Source of the DNA: Bimuria novae-zelandiae CBS 107.79
Taxonomy: Eukaryota > Ascomycota > Dothideomycetes > Pleosporales > Didymosphaeriaceae
Length of the DNA: 64,000 bases
Direction of reading: 5' to 3'
NCBI GenBank assembly: GCA_010015655.1
Contig: ML976750.1
Coordinates: 126,221 to 190,220, forward strand
Shown: in pieces, positions 34,020-43,435 of the stretch
Numbering within the stretch: the stretch's first letter is position 1
How the letters are laid out: every line of letters begins with the position of its first letter
Notes under the pieces: generated by a model
Databases searched by the model: none
Seen by the model: the letters and a program-made list of their open reading frames with translations, nothing else
What the model was told of the DNA's origin: nothing
Position numbers and translations under genes: made by a program

Positions 34020-34946
34020 GGGGTAGGGATAATTTCCTTCTTCGTGTATGTCTCTACATGTATAGCTACTCCTGGGCCGGTCCGAAATGAAACTGCGATG
34101 ATGATCTCATCCGAATGTGTCTCCCAATGCAATAGCAGCGTCGTCTAAGATTTTATTCCTAGGGTAACGTGAAGGATGCGTTCTTCTTCGAGCTTTGAGC
34201 AGGCGACTAGGTCCCTACGGCAAATCTTCCATCGCTATCTGAAGGTTCATGCAACCCGTCGCGCCTGTGCACATTGATTAAATGGGCAGGTGCACAGTGG
34301 AACACATGATTTCCGCGAAAGTCGCGCTCTGCAGACTGTGCCTACTGCACCTTACGGGGAACGCCTTACCTAGGTATGGTCGCTGGCAGGAGCTCTTAGC
34401 GTTTGTTGACTGACGCAACTAGAGCCTCTGTACTTCCTTTCGGTCTTCATGCTCCATCCTCATCACATCTTCTCCGCTCTGCGACGTGACGACTTTTCGT
34501 CAGCAGCACAACCGTATTCAGGTAAGCCCTTCACGAGCTCATGTGGTCTGCGTAGCTAACATTTCCAGGCTCGAAAAAAGCATTCCGTCGACACTGGCGC
34601 AGCCCACTCTGCCACCTTGCAGGACTACTGCACTTCCTACCCGGTGACCTTCAACAAGACTTTCGGGTCGACGCGCGCTCCATAGCAAGAAGGTTATTCT
34701 TCCGACTCTTGATGCATACCAACTTCAACAGGATAGCTAACTCCTATTGTCAACACAGGTACGTCTCATCCCTCACAAGGACCTACCGTGTCTACCATCC
34801 GAACCCAACGTCCATCTACAGTGACAACAACGGAGTCCACGTTGCTTACGACCTCTTGCTCAGGCATTCTGCCTTCTACAACATCGCCCATGCAAGTCGC
34901 AGCCGATGTACCTACAGTGAGAAGTTGTTCATGTGAGCATCTCTTG
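34020..34946. other. Intergenic with possible gene remnant left of the hAT-like element
   Basis: The region from about 34449 has splice-like signals (GTAAGC at 34525, CAG at 34569; GTACGTCTC at 34760) and a Ser/Thr-rich frame (STVTTTESTLLTTSC) ending at the transposon insertion. It may be the remains of a small secreted-type gene, but I cannot build a full model. A palindrome TACCTAGGTA lies at 34367-34376. Confidence 0.4.
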
Positions 34947-35811
34947 CAGCGCTGCCAACGAACAGAACGTTCGATCCGAACAATCGATCCGAACGGCGTT
35001 TTCTGGTGTTTTGGATCGAACGAACGAACAGGCATGGTGGGTCGAACAGAGCTTCGAACGAACGCATTATTAGAGCCAAACGTTTGGTTGTTCGGTTGTT
35101 CGGGACTACGTTTGATCGATTTAGTATGGGGATTCTGCCTAATTGGTGGAGTATTACCTTGTTCTGCTGGCCTTGTGCCACGCGTGGCGTTGTCGTATAT
35201 TGTCTTGTGCAACGTTCTTGTAGGAGAAGAAAACTCTGAGTTTTCTCGTCGACGTGCCTCCCACTGTTTCCCATCGTCAGCCGTGAGCGTATCTTGTTAT
35301 GGATCAATTTGTTACCCGCTCGCACTCGTCCCAGTCGACCCAGTCGACCCAGTCAATCCGGCTGGCATTTGACAGCTATCACCATGCCGGGTCGCGTACG
35401 GCAGCTGTCATGGCGATGGCGGAGAGCTTCGAGAGCTTGGATGACTCGCCATCTGAAGTGGAGTCCGTCGCTCCTACGCATGAGTTTCCCGGCGAGCTGA
35501 AAGCGTCCGGAGCTCGTTTTCCTATTGTATGGACCCGCCTCTGGCAAGGCAAACGTCTCCTCAACCACGTCGTCAAGAAGGATGCCGGCCAAAACATCCA
35601 GCTGGTGGACGGCAGCCAGTTTCTCGACCACAACACCAACCTCCTTCCTAATTAGGAAAGTTGTATATATACGAACGTTCGGCCGAACGTTCGTTGTACT
35701 GTTCGAAGACGCTCCTGTTCGAGTCGTCTCGAACGTACGTACATTTGTATGTGGGCCGAACGAACGAACAAGCACCTTGTTCGGATCCTGTTCGATTCGT
35801 TGGCAGCGCTG
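34947..35811. mobile_element. Non-autonomous hAT-like element, 865 bp
   Basis: Both ends carry the inverted repeat CAGCGCTGCCAACGAA (16 bp perfect), with further imperfect match including GATCCGAACAA. The element is flanked by a perfect 8-bp direct repeat ATCTCTTG (34939-34946 and 35812-35819). An 8-bp target duplication with ends starting CAG is the mark of the hAT superfamily. Subterminal DNA on both sides is packed with CGAACG/CGTTCG hexamers, as expected for transposase binding sites. It is far too short for a full hAT transposase. One internal frame of 118 codons (35299-35655) exists. Confidence 0.9.
35299..35655 (+). CDS. Small ORF inside the hAT-like element
   Basis: Frame of 118 codons starting MDQFVTRSHSSQSTQST, then a Ser/Glu-rich part and FPIVWTRLWQGKRLLNHVVKK. 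It contains a CCCAGTCGA short tandem repeat. No recognised domain. It may be the truncated start of a transposase left after internal deletion, or a chance frame; no evidence for expression. Confidence 0.35.
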   Translation: MDQFVTRSHSSQSTQSTQSIRLAFDSYHHAGSRTAAVMAMAESFESLDDSPSEVESVAPTHEFPGELKASGARFPIVWTRLWQGKRLLNHVVKKDAGQNIQLVDGSQFLDHNTNLLPN

Positions 35812-36189
35812 ATCTCTTGCACAGCACAGTGAAAGGATGGCTGTTGAGAGTGAGATAGAATGGGCCCGTTCGCGGCTATCACTATCGTCCTTCCGACACT
35901 TCATCGTCTCTCATCCTTACCGAATTCATCCTTACCGACTTCATCCTTACCGACTTCATCCTTACCGACTTCATCCTTACCGACTTCATCCTTACCGACC
36001 TCATCCTTGACGCCACTTACTCTCGCATCTCATACAACATATATATCGACTCGTAGGTCTTCTCGCTGAAATAACATTACTCATACACCGACTTGGCTTA
36101 CAGTCCCTCAGTTACCGGTGGGATTGAGAATACCTGGGGTATTTTCCTTCGACCCCCTATCGAATGTGAGACTCTTGGGTGGCATACCG
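35812..36189. other. Spacer with 15-bp minisatellite
   Basis: Right flank of the hAT-like element. It contains at 35923-36010 about six copies of TTCATCCTTACCGAC. No gene supported. The DNA that follows is the decayed Ulp1-like mosaic. Confidence 0.6.
35923..36010. repeat. 15-bp tandem repeat TTCATCCTTACCGAC
   Basis: Six nearly perfect tandem units; the first and last are slightly changed (CGAATTC at the left, GACCTCATCCTTGACG at the right). The array gives a frame with repeated SLPTS units, which is a by-product of the repeat. Confidence 0.92.
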
Positions 36190-37470
36190 CAGAGGGCGCG
36201 GAGCGACGCCGTCTTATGATAGCATCGATTGGAACTTCGCCTCTTGCAGCCCACATGGCGCGCGCCAAAGAAGCAGCCGCCATGCGCGCTGCAGCATCTC
36301 CATCGACCTCTCCGGGTATGGCTCGAGAAAGCTTCGATAAAAACATCTGGAACCCCGTCTCCTCCTATTCAAACATTCAAGGGACCCGCTTGGTCGCCAT
36401 CGTCTTCTCCAGACTCCGCCAGTAATTACTCTGTACACTTGTCTACATATATCACACGCCCGGACTCAGTATACTCGTCTACAGGTGTCACACGCCCGTG
36501 CCACGAGCACGGGATGCTGCGTGCAAGCATTCCACCATCCCCGCTCGCAGCGCACATGGCGCGCGCCAAAGAAGCAGCCGCCACGCGCACGGGATTATTG
36601 GCAAGGACGATAACTAGTTCTAAGATGACTCGGCCAAGCTTCCAGAGGAAGATTTGGACCGCTGCAACACACATCAAGACTCCCGAGGGACCCTTGTCGC
36701 GTCGTGGGCGACACGAAAGGTCAAGACATTCACCGTTCCGGCGTCACCCGTCGACGACATCTATGTGGATCACGAGGTTCTTGATGTCGCTGAGGAACAG
36801 AAAAAATTGAAAGAAACACAGGTACCTATGGTACTTTCTTGGCGTCCTCTGTCCTACGCTAAGGGCATATGTGCCTACATACCGCGAGGCGAAGCTAGTT
36901 CGCCCTGCCGTTTCGCGCGGCGGGCGTTTTCCTCTCCGGAATCTTCCCCGGAGATTCAACGTCCTGGCCGACGTGTGCATTTCGACGTCTTCTCTGTTCA
37001 ATCAAGTCAAAACTTTCGCCGTTCCGGCGTTGCATATTCGAAGAAATCGAAGTATGTACTGCCTTTGAATCTCTTCCCCTGAGTTGTCCTAAAAAGATAC
37101 TAGCACATGGAGACACGTGGGCTTCGCCTACTACATTGAATACAAAGAGTAACTGGTCGAGCACTTGAGACAAGCTTAATTGAAAGAAACACAGGTATCT
37201 TCCTGGCGTCTGCTGCCCTACTCCAGCGGAATACGTGCGGAATCTATTCATCCTGCCATTCTGTGCAGCAGAGTATTTCCTGCAACCATAGGAAATTCGC
37301 GTGGAGACCGTCATTCGCGAGGAGCTTTACGACGCCTGCAAAAAGCCCTCTTTCCTATTTCTGGCTTTCCACTTGTTTCTGTTGGGTTTGGGTTTGGGTT
37401 TGGTGTTGGTTTTTGTTTTGGCCGTAGCTTTATTTTGTTTCGTGTTTGGTTTTGACCTTTCCTAGAGGTA
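36190..37470 (+). pseudogene. Mosaic of decayed Ulp1-like gene fragments
   Basis: Pieces resemble the intact gene at 40326-42453 but in the wrong order and frame. 36190-36400 and 36500-36800 both match the intact 40790-41115 (MARAKE..AA, TRPSF..KI, TPEGP...VDHEV). 36935-37040 matches again around RPGRHVRFD and KTFSVPASP. 37195-37325 matches the N-terminal QPQEIRVETVIRE segment almost exactly. From 37324 it jumps to sequence like the intact gene's 3' untranslated region (GAGCTTTACGACGCCT, then G/T-rich repeats). The identical 18-mer around ATTGAAAGAAACACAGGT recurs at about 36806 and 37179, showing a duplication with a step near 373 bp. Stops and frameshifts abound; no product expected. Confidence 0.82.
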
Positions 37471-39297
37471 ACGTGTTTCACCAGTCATTGAGCCACACCA
37501 GTCACTGAGCCACCCCACCAAAACTGACGCAGCTTTCTGCACGATAGCTCAACAACGCAACAGTTAAATTTAATATAAATAGATTAATATAATAGCTATA
37601 ATCTCTGGGTACACTGAGTCCTTCTATGGCCTTGCTTATGGCAGTTGCTGCATGTAGGTGGTGCTCGTGATCGTCCTGCACGGTCCTCCTGCTCTACCTG
37701 CTGGAGCACCCTTTCAGCCTCTGCAGCCAGCCTTCGACCTTCCTCAGCCTGTAGAGCCCCTCCAGAGGCAATATACTGCCTACGCCTCTCCTGTCTTTGT
37801 CTACGACGTTGATTGGTAGCCTGTAGTTTCCTAATATCTTCTGCTAGGAGAGTCACTGTATTCATAGCATGCTGACAGCTCTTAACTAGCTGCCTGAGCA
37901 TCTGGTGTGTAGGGCTCTGAGACGGTCGTTGTAAACGATCACGTATAAGCCTAGCCTGCTGCTCAACCTGAGTAGTAGTGTGAGGCGTCTCAGCTGTCCA
38001 TGCTGGCTCAGCGCCCGTCTGTAGTGGTGACGGTGTCCTGACTACAGTCAGGCATGAGAGGACCCGATCAGGACAGGTAGGCACCAGCCCTGTCGCTTGA
38101 AAGCCAGCCTTGATGTTCTGCTCTGTAAAAACAGCCCTACGTACACGTGGGTAGATTGACAGGAACTCTTCCTTGTCTACATGATAGACACGCTGTCTGG
38201 CCAGCTCAGTCACTTCATGTCCGTACGCTGTCTTGAGAGGTGAGAAACAGCCGACATCTAAAGGCTGTAGGAGGTGGCTCGTATGGGCAGGCATACACAG
38301 GCTGATGATCCTGTGTGTCCTACAGTATTGATCGAACTCAGGGGTAGCATGGCTGCTATGACCGTCTAGAATAAGCAGCCGCCAGGTGCCGACTGTACGA
38401 GACTCTGTATGCCGAGTGAAGTGCTCTAGCCAGGTAAGCCCTAGGCTATCTGTCGTCCAGCCATTGTCGCTGACAGCCAGTACCCAGCCAGCAGGTAGGT
38501 CAGTATACCAGCTAGCCTGGTGGAGCTTGCCAGGTAGGATGATGAGGGGTGGTATAGACCACCCAGCTGCGCAGACGGCTTCAATCGTCGTAACGTAGTC
38601 TCGATTGCCTGGCTGTATGTTTATAGCCCTGCCTATAGTGTCTGAGCTGGTGACTACTCTAGACGTAGAGGCTACCCCCATTAGGAAGCCTGTCTCGTCA
38701 AAGTTGTAGGTGTCTGTATCCTGTATGCCGTATGTCTGTCGCGTCTCCTCCACAAGCTTGTACCAGGCAGAGATCTTAACAGGATCCTCACAGAGCGCGC
38801 GCTGACTGTGGAAGCTCCTAGTCCACTTGGTCTGTAGCTCTGGCTGAGCCTTGATGAAGCGTGATACCCAGTTCTTACCCACTGGCTGTGGGGCAGGGAT
38901 CTGGCCGCGCGCAGCGAGTAGATGGTCGGCCATCCTACGTACGTCGATGATGTAAGGTGGAAATCCACGTCGGTTGAGGTCTAGTATCCACTCTACTAGA
39001 GCCTGCTCCTCTGTAGGATGTAGCTTTCGTTTCTGGGCGTTAGCAACGGCCCGAGGTAGGTGACCGTTGACACGTCGACGTAGGGTAGATCGATCGATAT
39101 CATAGAGCCTTGCAGCGTTTCGGTAGCTAGAAACCTGTCTTATCTGAATCGCATGGGTCGATAGAGCTAGCCTGGCTTCCTTTTCAAGCTGGCGGGTGCG
39201 TTGTGTGGTGGGCATCGTGGGTGTTGTGTAGAGACGCGTCGCGATCTTGGTGGGGTGGCTCAGTGACTGGTGTGGCTCAATGACTGGTGAAACACGT
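37471..39297 (-). mobile_element. Intact pogo/Fot1-family transposon, 1827 bp
   Basis: Perfect 51-bp terminal inverted repeats at 37471-37521 and 39247-39297, starting ACGTGTTTCACCAGTCA and flanked by TA on both sides (37469-37470, 39298-39299). Each inverted repeat contains two near-identical 17-bp direct repeats of CCAGTCAYTGAGCCAC, likely transposase binding sites. Nearly the whole interior is one open transposase gene. Perfect ends and an open frame suggest recent insertion. The target is the decayed Ulp1-like mosaic. Confidence 0.95.
37596..39215 (-). CDS. Pogo/Fot1 transposase (DDE, with CCHC knuckle)
   Basis: A single exon of 539 residues from the ATG at 39215. Domains in order: Psq-type HTH (about 18-52, SSYRNAARLYDIDRSTLRRR), CENP-B/Tc5-type HTH (about 62-130, with PVGKNWVSRFIKAQPEL), DDE endonuclease (about 165-340). 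The acidic triad is D173 (YNFDETG), D284 (LILDGHSSH) and D320 (LLQPLDVG), with 35 residues between the last two. A coiled-coil-like Arg/Gln/Glu-rich part follows, and the C-terminus is a retroviral-type zinc knuckle, C522-x2-C525-x4-H530-x4-C535. All catalytic residues are present, so the enzyme may be active. Confidence 0.96.
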   Translation of the reverse strand: MPTTQRTRQLEKEARLALSTHAIQIRQVSSYRNAARLYDIDRSTLRRRVNGHLPRAVANAQKRKLHPTEEQALVEWILDLNRRGFPPYIIDVRRMADHLLAARGQIPAPQPVGKNWVSRFIKAQPELQTKWTRSFHSQRALCEDPVKISAWYKLVEETRQTYGIQDTDTYNFDETGFLMGVASTSRVVTSSDTIGRAINIQPGNRDYVTTIEAVCAAGWSIPPLIILPGKLHQASWYTDLPAGWVLAVSDNGWTTDSLGLTWLEHFTRHTESRTVGTWRLLILDGHSSHATPEFDQYCRTHRIISLCMPAHTSHLLQPLDVGCFSPLKTAYGHEVTELARQRVYHVDKEEFLSIYPRVRRAVFTEQNIKAGFQATGLVPTCPDRVLSCLTVVRTPSPLQTGAEPAWTAETPHTTTQVEQQARLIRDRLQRPSQSPTHQMLRQLVKSCQHAMNTVTLLAEDIRKLQATNQRRRQRQERRRQYIASGGALQAEEGRRLAAEAERVLQQVEQEDRAGRSRAPPTCSNCHKQGHRRTQCTQRL

Positions 39298-39480
39298 TAA
39301 GCTAAAAGATGGCATGCCAATAAATATTTTTGACACCAAGCTTCTGGAATGCAATTCAGTCTTAATACTCATGTGCGTCAATCCCCCCTTCGGAGTTCCT
39401 GGTGTTCTTTTCCCTATCGCCATGCAACCCAAATTTCGCCGGATAGAATACTACGACTCTTTGCACGGGTCCAGCCACAC
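39298..39480 (+). pseudogene. Decayed Ulp1-like protease fragment right of the transposon
   Basis: This resumes the mosaic on the other side of the transposon. 39330-39480 aligns with the intact gene at 42050-42185 (DTKLLQCNVVLIPVC, then PKLRRIEYYDSLHGS). The stretch holding the catalytic His (NLHWRLVAIK) is altered and shifted in frame. The Asp-bearing YYDSLHG is readable. What follows (39481-39760) no longer aligns to the eye. Confidence 0.82.
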
Positions 39481-40325
39481 CAGACTGGATGTGAGGGGTG
39501 TGAATAGCGAATGTGCATTGTCTTTTGAAGTGTTTACTTGCCGTCTTTGTGAACAATGTTTGCTCTCATTGTGTCTTTTTCCGCGTTTTTCGGGTCGTAG
39601 TAAAGCGCAGCAGTGGTACCGCCTGCAATTGGCGTGCGAGATTAAGAAGAGGCGGTTGCGCACTGTGTCATTGCTGGAGGGTCCGAGTCGCAGATTGCAC
39701 AGAGAGCGCGTGGTCATTGCCCCACTGCGAGCTGCATGCGTATAGGAAAAAATCAGAGTAACGATGACCTACTCGCCCTTTTTTGACACCTCCTTGGCCT
39801 AGCCTCGCGCCTACAGTGCTCATAGCCTTACTCCACGTATATGTCTATATGTATATAGGAATAGTCACGCTTTGGTCAAAGGGAACATTGAAGCATCGGA
39901 CGACGTCCCCGTGCAGTGTGAGTGCACGGTGTCTATCCATGGATGCCTCACCTCACGTGCTGCGCGCCGTTGATAAGTGATAGGCAGCGTCCAGATGTCC
40001 TATCGCCATTAGGGCGCAGTGCGATGGCATTGCGCAATCGAGGGCGCCGTGCACGCGACGTCAATGCACCGATAAGGCTGAGCTGCAGCCAATGCAGGGC
40101 AGAGACGGGAATGTGAGAGCGCGTCGATCTGGTTCGCGTCAAGTGGGGCTTGGCAGCCGTTGCGGCTTGGCGGCTCGAGCGCCTGCTTTATGCACAACAG
40201 GTGCAGCCGGCCACGCCTTCTCTTCCTCACCAACATCACAACTCCACCGCGCTCCACCGCGCCTTCTCCAGCACTGATTGCTCACCACACCCACCACAAC
40301 CAACAGAACCACAGCAATCTCATCA
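39481..40325. other. Spacer and promoter of the Ulp1-like gene
   Basis: About 845 bp. The left part may be very decayed Ulp1-like sequence. The right part, CA-rich just before 40326, is the leader of the intact gene. I see no gene of its own. Confidence 0.5.
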
Positions 40326-42453
40326 ATGCCGGAGAAACGGCCTGCGGACGAGAGCGAAGAGCTCAGAGTAAGTCTTCCTGCCTCCTCTGACTGCCGCCGA
40401 CGCGTGCGTCGCGTCCTTCTCTTCACGCGCTCACACGCGACAGGCTCCTTCCACCACCATGACGGAGCACCCCGGTGCTGCCACGGAGCCTTTGGGCGCG
40501 GCTGCCTGGTACTTCTCGACCGTAGGGCGATACGTGCGGAACCTGTTAGCCCTGCCATTCCGTGCTGCTGCAGGCTATTTCCTGCAACCGCAGGAAATTC
40601 GCGTGGAGACTGTCATTCGCGAGGATGGCGCCCTCAAGAAGCGTCTCGTCGACGCGCGCGCCGACAGCCCTTCCACGCCTACCAGCGCTGGCTCTTCACG
40701 CACATCCCCTGTCCACACTTCCCCATCCCAGCGGGTTGCACCACAGCCCGGTAGTCGTTGGAGACAGCGATGCCAAGCCGCCGCAGAGGCAGCGGAGCGC
40801 CGCCGTCTTGTGACAGCATCCATGCCTGTTTCTCCACTTGTAGCGCACATGGCGCGTGCCAAGGAGAGAGCAGCTGCGCGTACAGGACTCCTAGCAAACT
40901 CGAATATAAATGCTCCTGGTATAACTCGGCCAAGCTTCGAGAAGAAGATTTCGGCATCTGTTAAGTCCATCCACACCCCCGAGGGACCCGCGTCGCGTCC
41001 CGGCCGACACGTGCGTTTTGATGACTGGGAGGAGGTTAAAACATTTAGTGTTCCAGCGTCCCCTGTCCTTGATGAGATATACGTTGATCACGAGGTCAAC
41101 GATGTTGTCGAAGAATATATCCAGAAAAAATTCGAATTCTTGCGACGAGAGAAACGCGCCGCTCTGAACGCTGATGTTGATAGCGAGTCCTCCGACTTTA
41201 AGGAAGAGGTGGGCACCCCGCCGCACTACTCTTCGCCAGTGCAGCAGCTCCTGCCGTCCATGGCCCTGATCAGGGAGCTCTTTGAGAGGAATGAGGCCCT
41301 GGCGCAGCAACCTCAGCAGGAGGAAAAGGACTCGGTGATTGAAGAGTATGAGTCGGAGGATAAGGAACTCCGTGCGAATACGCTATTCAACAGTCTACGT
41401 CTACGTCCTGATGATTCAATGGACGAGGTCGACGGTCCTTCTCTGGAATACAACGACTACATGAGCAACGACATCCACCACGACTCCTCTTCAGAATTTA
41501 AGGAATTTGTGGGAGAGGAATCATCTTCGGAGTTTAAGGAACTGGTCTCCTCACCGCCGCGCGCCTCCACACCGCTCGACCAGTCTATGCGATACCTGGA
41601 GCTCGCACAGGACTTCCTTGATGGAGACGTCCTGGTCACAAGCACTCCACCACCCTCATCGCCGGTAGCAGCCGCGCCACATACTCCCAGCGCCACTCCG
41701 CTTGTAGCACCTCTTACTGCGTCCGAGTGCGAGACGCTACACAAAATCGCTCAGCAGAATGCGACGAATGATAAGGCCATCGTCGCTGAACTCCTGGCGA
41801 CCGAGCTCACCACGCATGACTTCGGAACCATTCTCCCAACGATGTTCAAGGGCCACGCTAACGGCTGGCTCAACGACAAAATCATCGACGAATACCTCGA
41901 GCTCCTCGTCCAGCACGTCAAAAAGAAGGAAGGCTATGTCCACATTCGCGGCAAAGATGGCGTCGCTCCACCAGTCCACGCTTTCAAATCGCAATGGTTC
42001 CTTTCGATGACACAGAATTCTGGGTCGACAGTGCGCTGGGCCCGACCAGCGAATCTTTCGGACACGAAGCTTCTGCAATGCAATGTGGTCTTGATACCGG
42101 TATGCGATAACTTACACTGGCGACTGGTCGCCATCAAACCCAAACTCCGTCGCATTGAGTACTACGACTCGCTCCACGGCTCCGGCGTTAAGTACACCGG
42201 CGCCGCCTTGGACTGGGTCAAAGGCGTTCTTAAGGGGCATTTTGTCCAGAGTGAGTGGTCGATTTCCGAACATCAGAAGAGCGAGGAGCAGGTCAACGCG
42301 CGCGATTGCGGCATTTTCACACTACTCAATGCGCTCGTCCTGTTGCGTGGGGAAGAGCACTCCCGCGTCCAGGTCACCGACGGCATGGACGATGCGCGTC
42401 TTCGAGTTGCAATGTCCCTGATTATGGGACACGTTACGACCGAGATGTCTTGA
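40326..42453 (+). CDS. Ulp1-like (C48 family) cysteine protease
   Basis: Exon 1 (40326-40367, MPEKRPADESEELR) joins exon 2 (40444-42453) in phase 0, giving 683 residues. The C-terminal 220 residues are a C48 fold: GWLNDKIIDEYLELL (substrate-contact helix), the catalytic H572 (NLHWRLVAI), D589 (RIEYYDSLHG), the oxyanion Gln Q630 and the nucleophile C636 (EEQVNARDCGIF). Yeast Ulp1 and Ulp2 remove SUMO from targets or trim its precursor. The N-terminal 450 residues are low-complexity, acidic and Ser/Pro-rich, with repeated SSEFKE[FL]V units and no known domain. The gene has decayed, rearranged relatives at 36190-37470 and 39298-39480, so it belongs to a repeat family. It could be a domesticated or transposon-borne protease instead of the cell's main SUMO protease. 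Confidence 0.9.
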
Positions 42454-42659
42454 TGATGGGTTCCACGACTAATGATTACGACGGCGGCCAAGTGGCCTTT
42501 TTACGATTCTACTTGCACGGTTTCCTTTTCTCGATTTTTTGCTCTGGCGTTTGGATCATGGAGACCTGAGTTCTCCAACATGGAGCTTTACGACGCCTAG
42601 AAAAAGGCCTTTCTGTTTTTGTTTGCTTTGGTTCTTTTTATTTTTTTATTTTTTTTTTC

Positions 42660-42692
42660 TGGTTTTGGTTTTGGTTTTGGTTTTGGTTTCAG
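42660..42692. repeat. GGTTTT tandem tract
   Basis: About five units of GGTTTT, downstream of the Ulp1-like stop. A related tract GGGTTT (three units, then variants) lies at 37384-37415 in the matching position of the decayed copy. Confidence 0.9.
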
Positions 42693-42869
42693 TCTGACTT
42701 TTTCTGGAGTTTGGTTTTATGAAAGGATAGCATGGCATCGCACGGCGTGGCATAGCATTGCATGGCGCGGCAGCACTTGACCTTCGTTGAGATACCCCTG
42801 GGAGGCTCTTTTTTTTTGTTTTGTACATTGTCGGTAGCGAATGAAGATTCAAAATATTAAATTGCTTCT

Positions 42870-43360
42870 GCATGTGTGTTGCCCCAGGATAGGTGATGCG
42901 AAGAATGGCGGTGCGGTGCTGGGTGCTAGTAGAGCTGTGTGCGCTGAAGGCTGGAAGCGGTCCGCCAGGCTGTTGTGTGTACCCCAGGATGGACAATACA
43001 GAGGTCGACGAACGCTTGTTACTGAGACAGGCCGTTGGATGTACGGTGAGGGACGTCACTTCAAGATCGGTAACGTGACAGCAGGAGGTTGGATGCGCGC
43101 TCCGGCAACATGGACCTGTAAGCGGCATGTGTTACCCCAGGATTTATAGTACGACTGCCGATGCTACGGCTGCTTTTCATGGAGACTGACATTCTTAGAT
43201 CTCGCAGGGACGGCGAGCTGGGTGCTGTGTGTTGCCCCAGGAGAGGCAATACGACTACGAACAAGCATGGACAAACTTGAAGTGGGTCGAAACGCGCCTT
43301 CACTAAGTCACTGCATAAGGGCTACATATGGACACCATGTGTTGCCCCAGGACGAACAAT
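42870..43360. repeat. Array of ~100-bp repeats carrying GTGTTGCCCCAGGA
   Basis: Five copies of a motif GTGTTGCCCCAGGA followed a few bases later by CAATACGA-like sequence occur near 42875, 42976, 43126, 43227 and 43337. Spacings are about 100-150 bp. The two middle copies have TACCCC in place of TGCCCC. The sequence between motifs is diverged. It is not a CRISPR array: repeats are imperfect, spacing uneven, and this is a eukaryote. Confidence 0.75.
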
Positions 43361-43435
43361 GAAGTGATCAATAGCACGGACATTTTGACTATTTCAATTG
43401 TTCATCTACGACAACTAAACGTAGACATCCCCCGT

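Larger units (their letters stand above)
42454..43435. other. Downstream region with G/T tracts and repeat array
   Basis: No gene supported. It holds the 3' untranslated region of the Ulp1-like gene, telomere-like GGTTTT repeats at 42660-42692, and an array of about 100-bp repeats at 42870-43360. Frames within these are by-products of the repeats. Confidence 0.6.

Noticed and set aside
42870..43360. CRISPR array
   Set aside because: Repeats are imperfect with uneven 100-150 bp spacing, no leader or cas genes exist, and the genome is eukaryotic.
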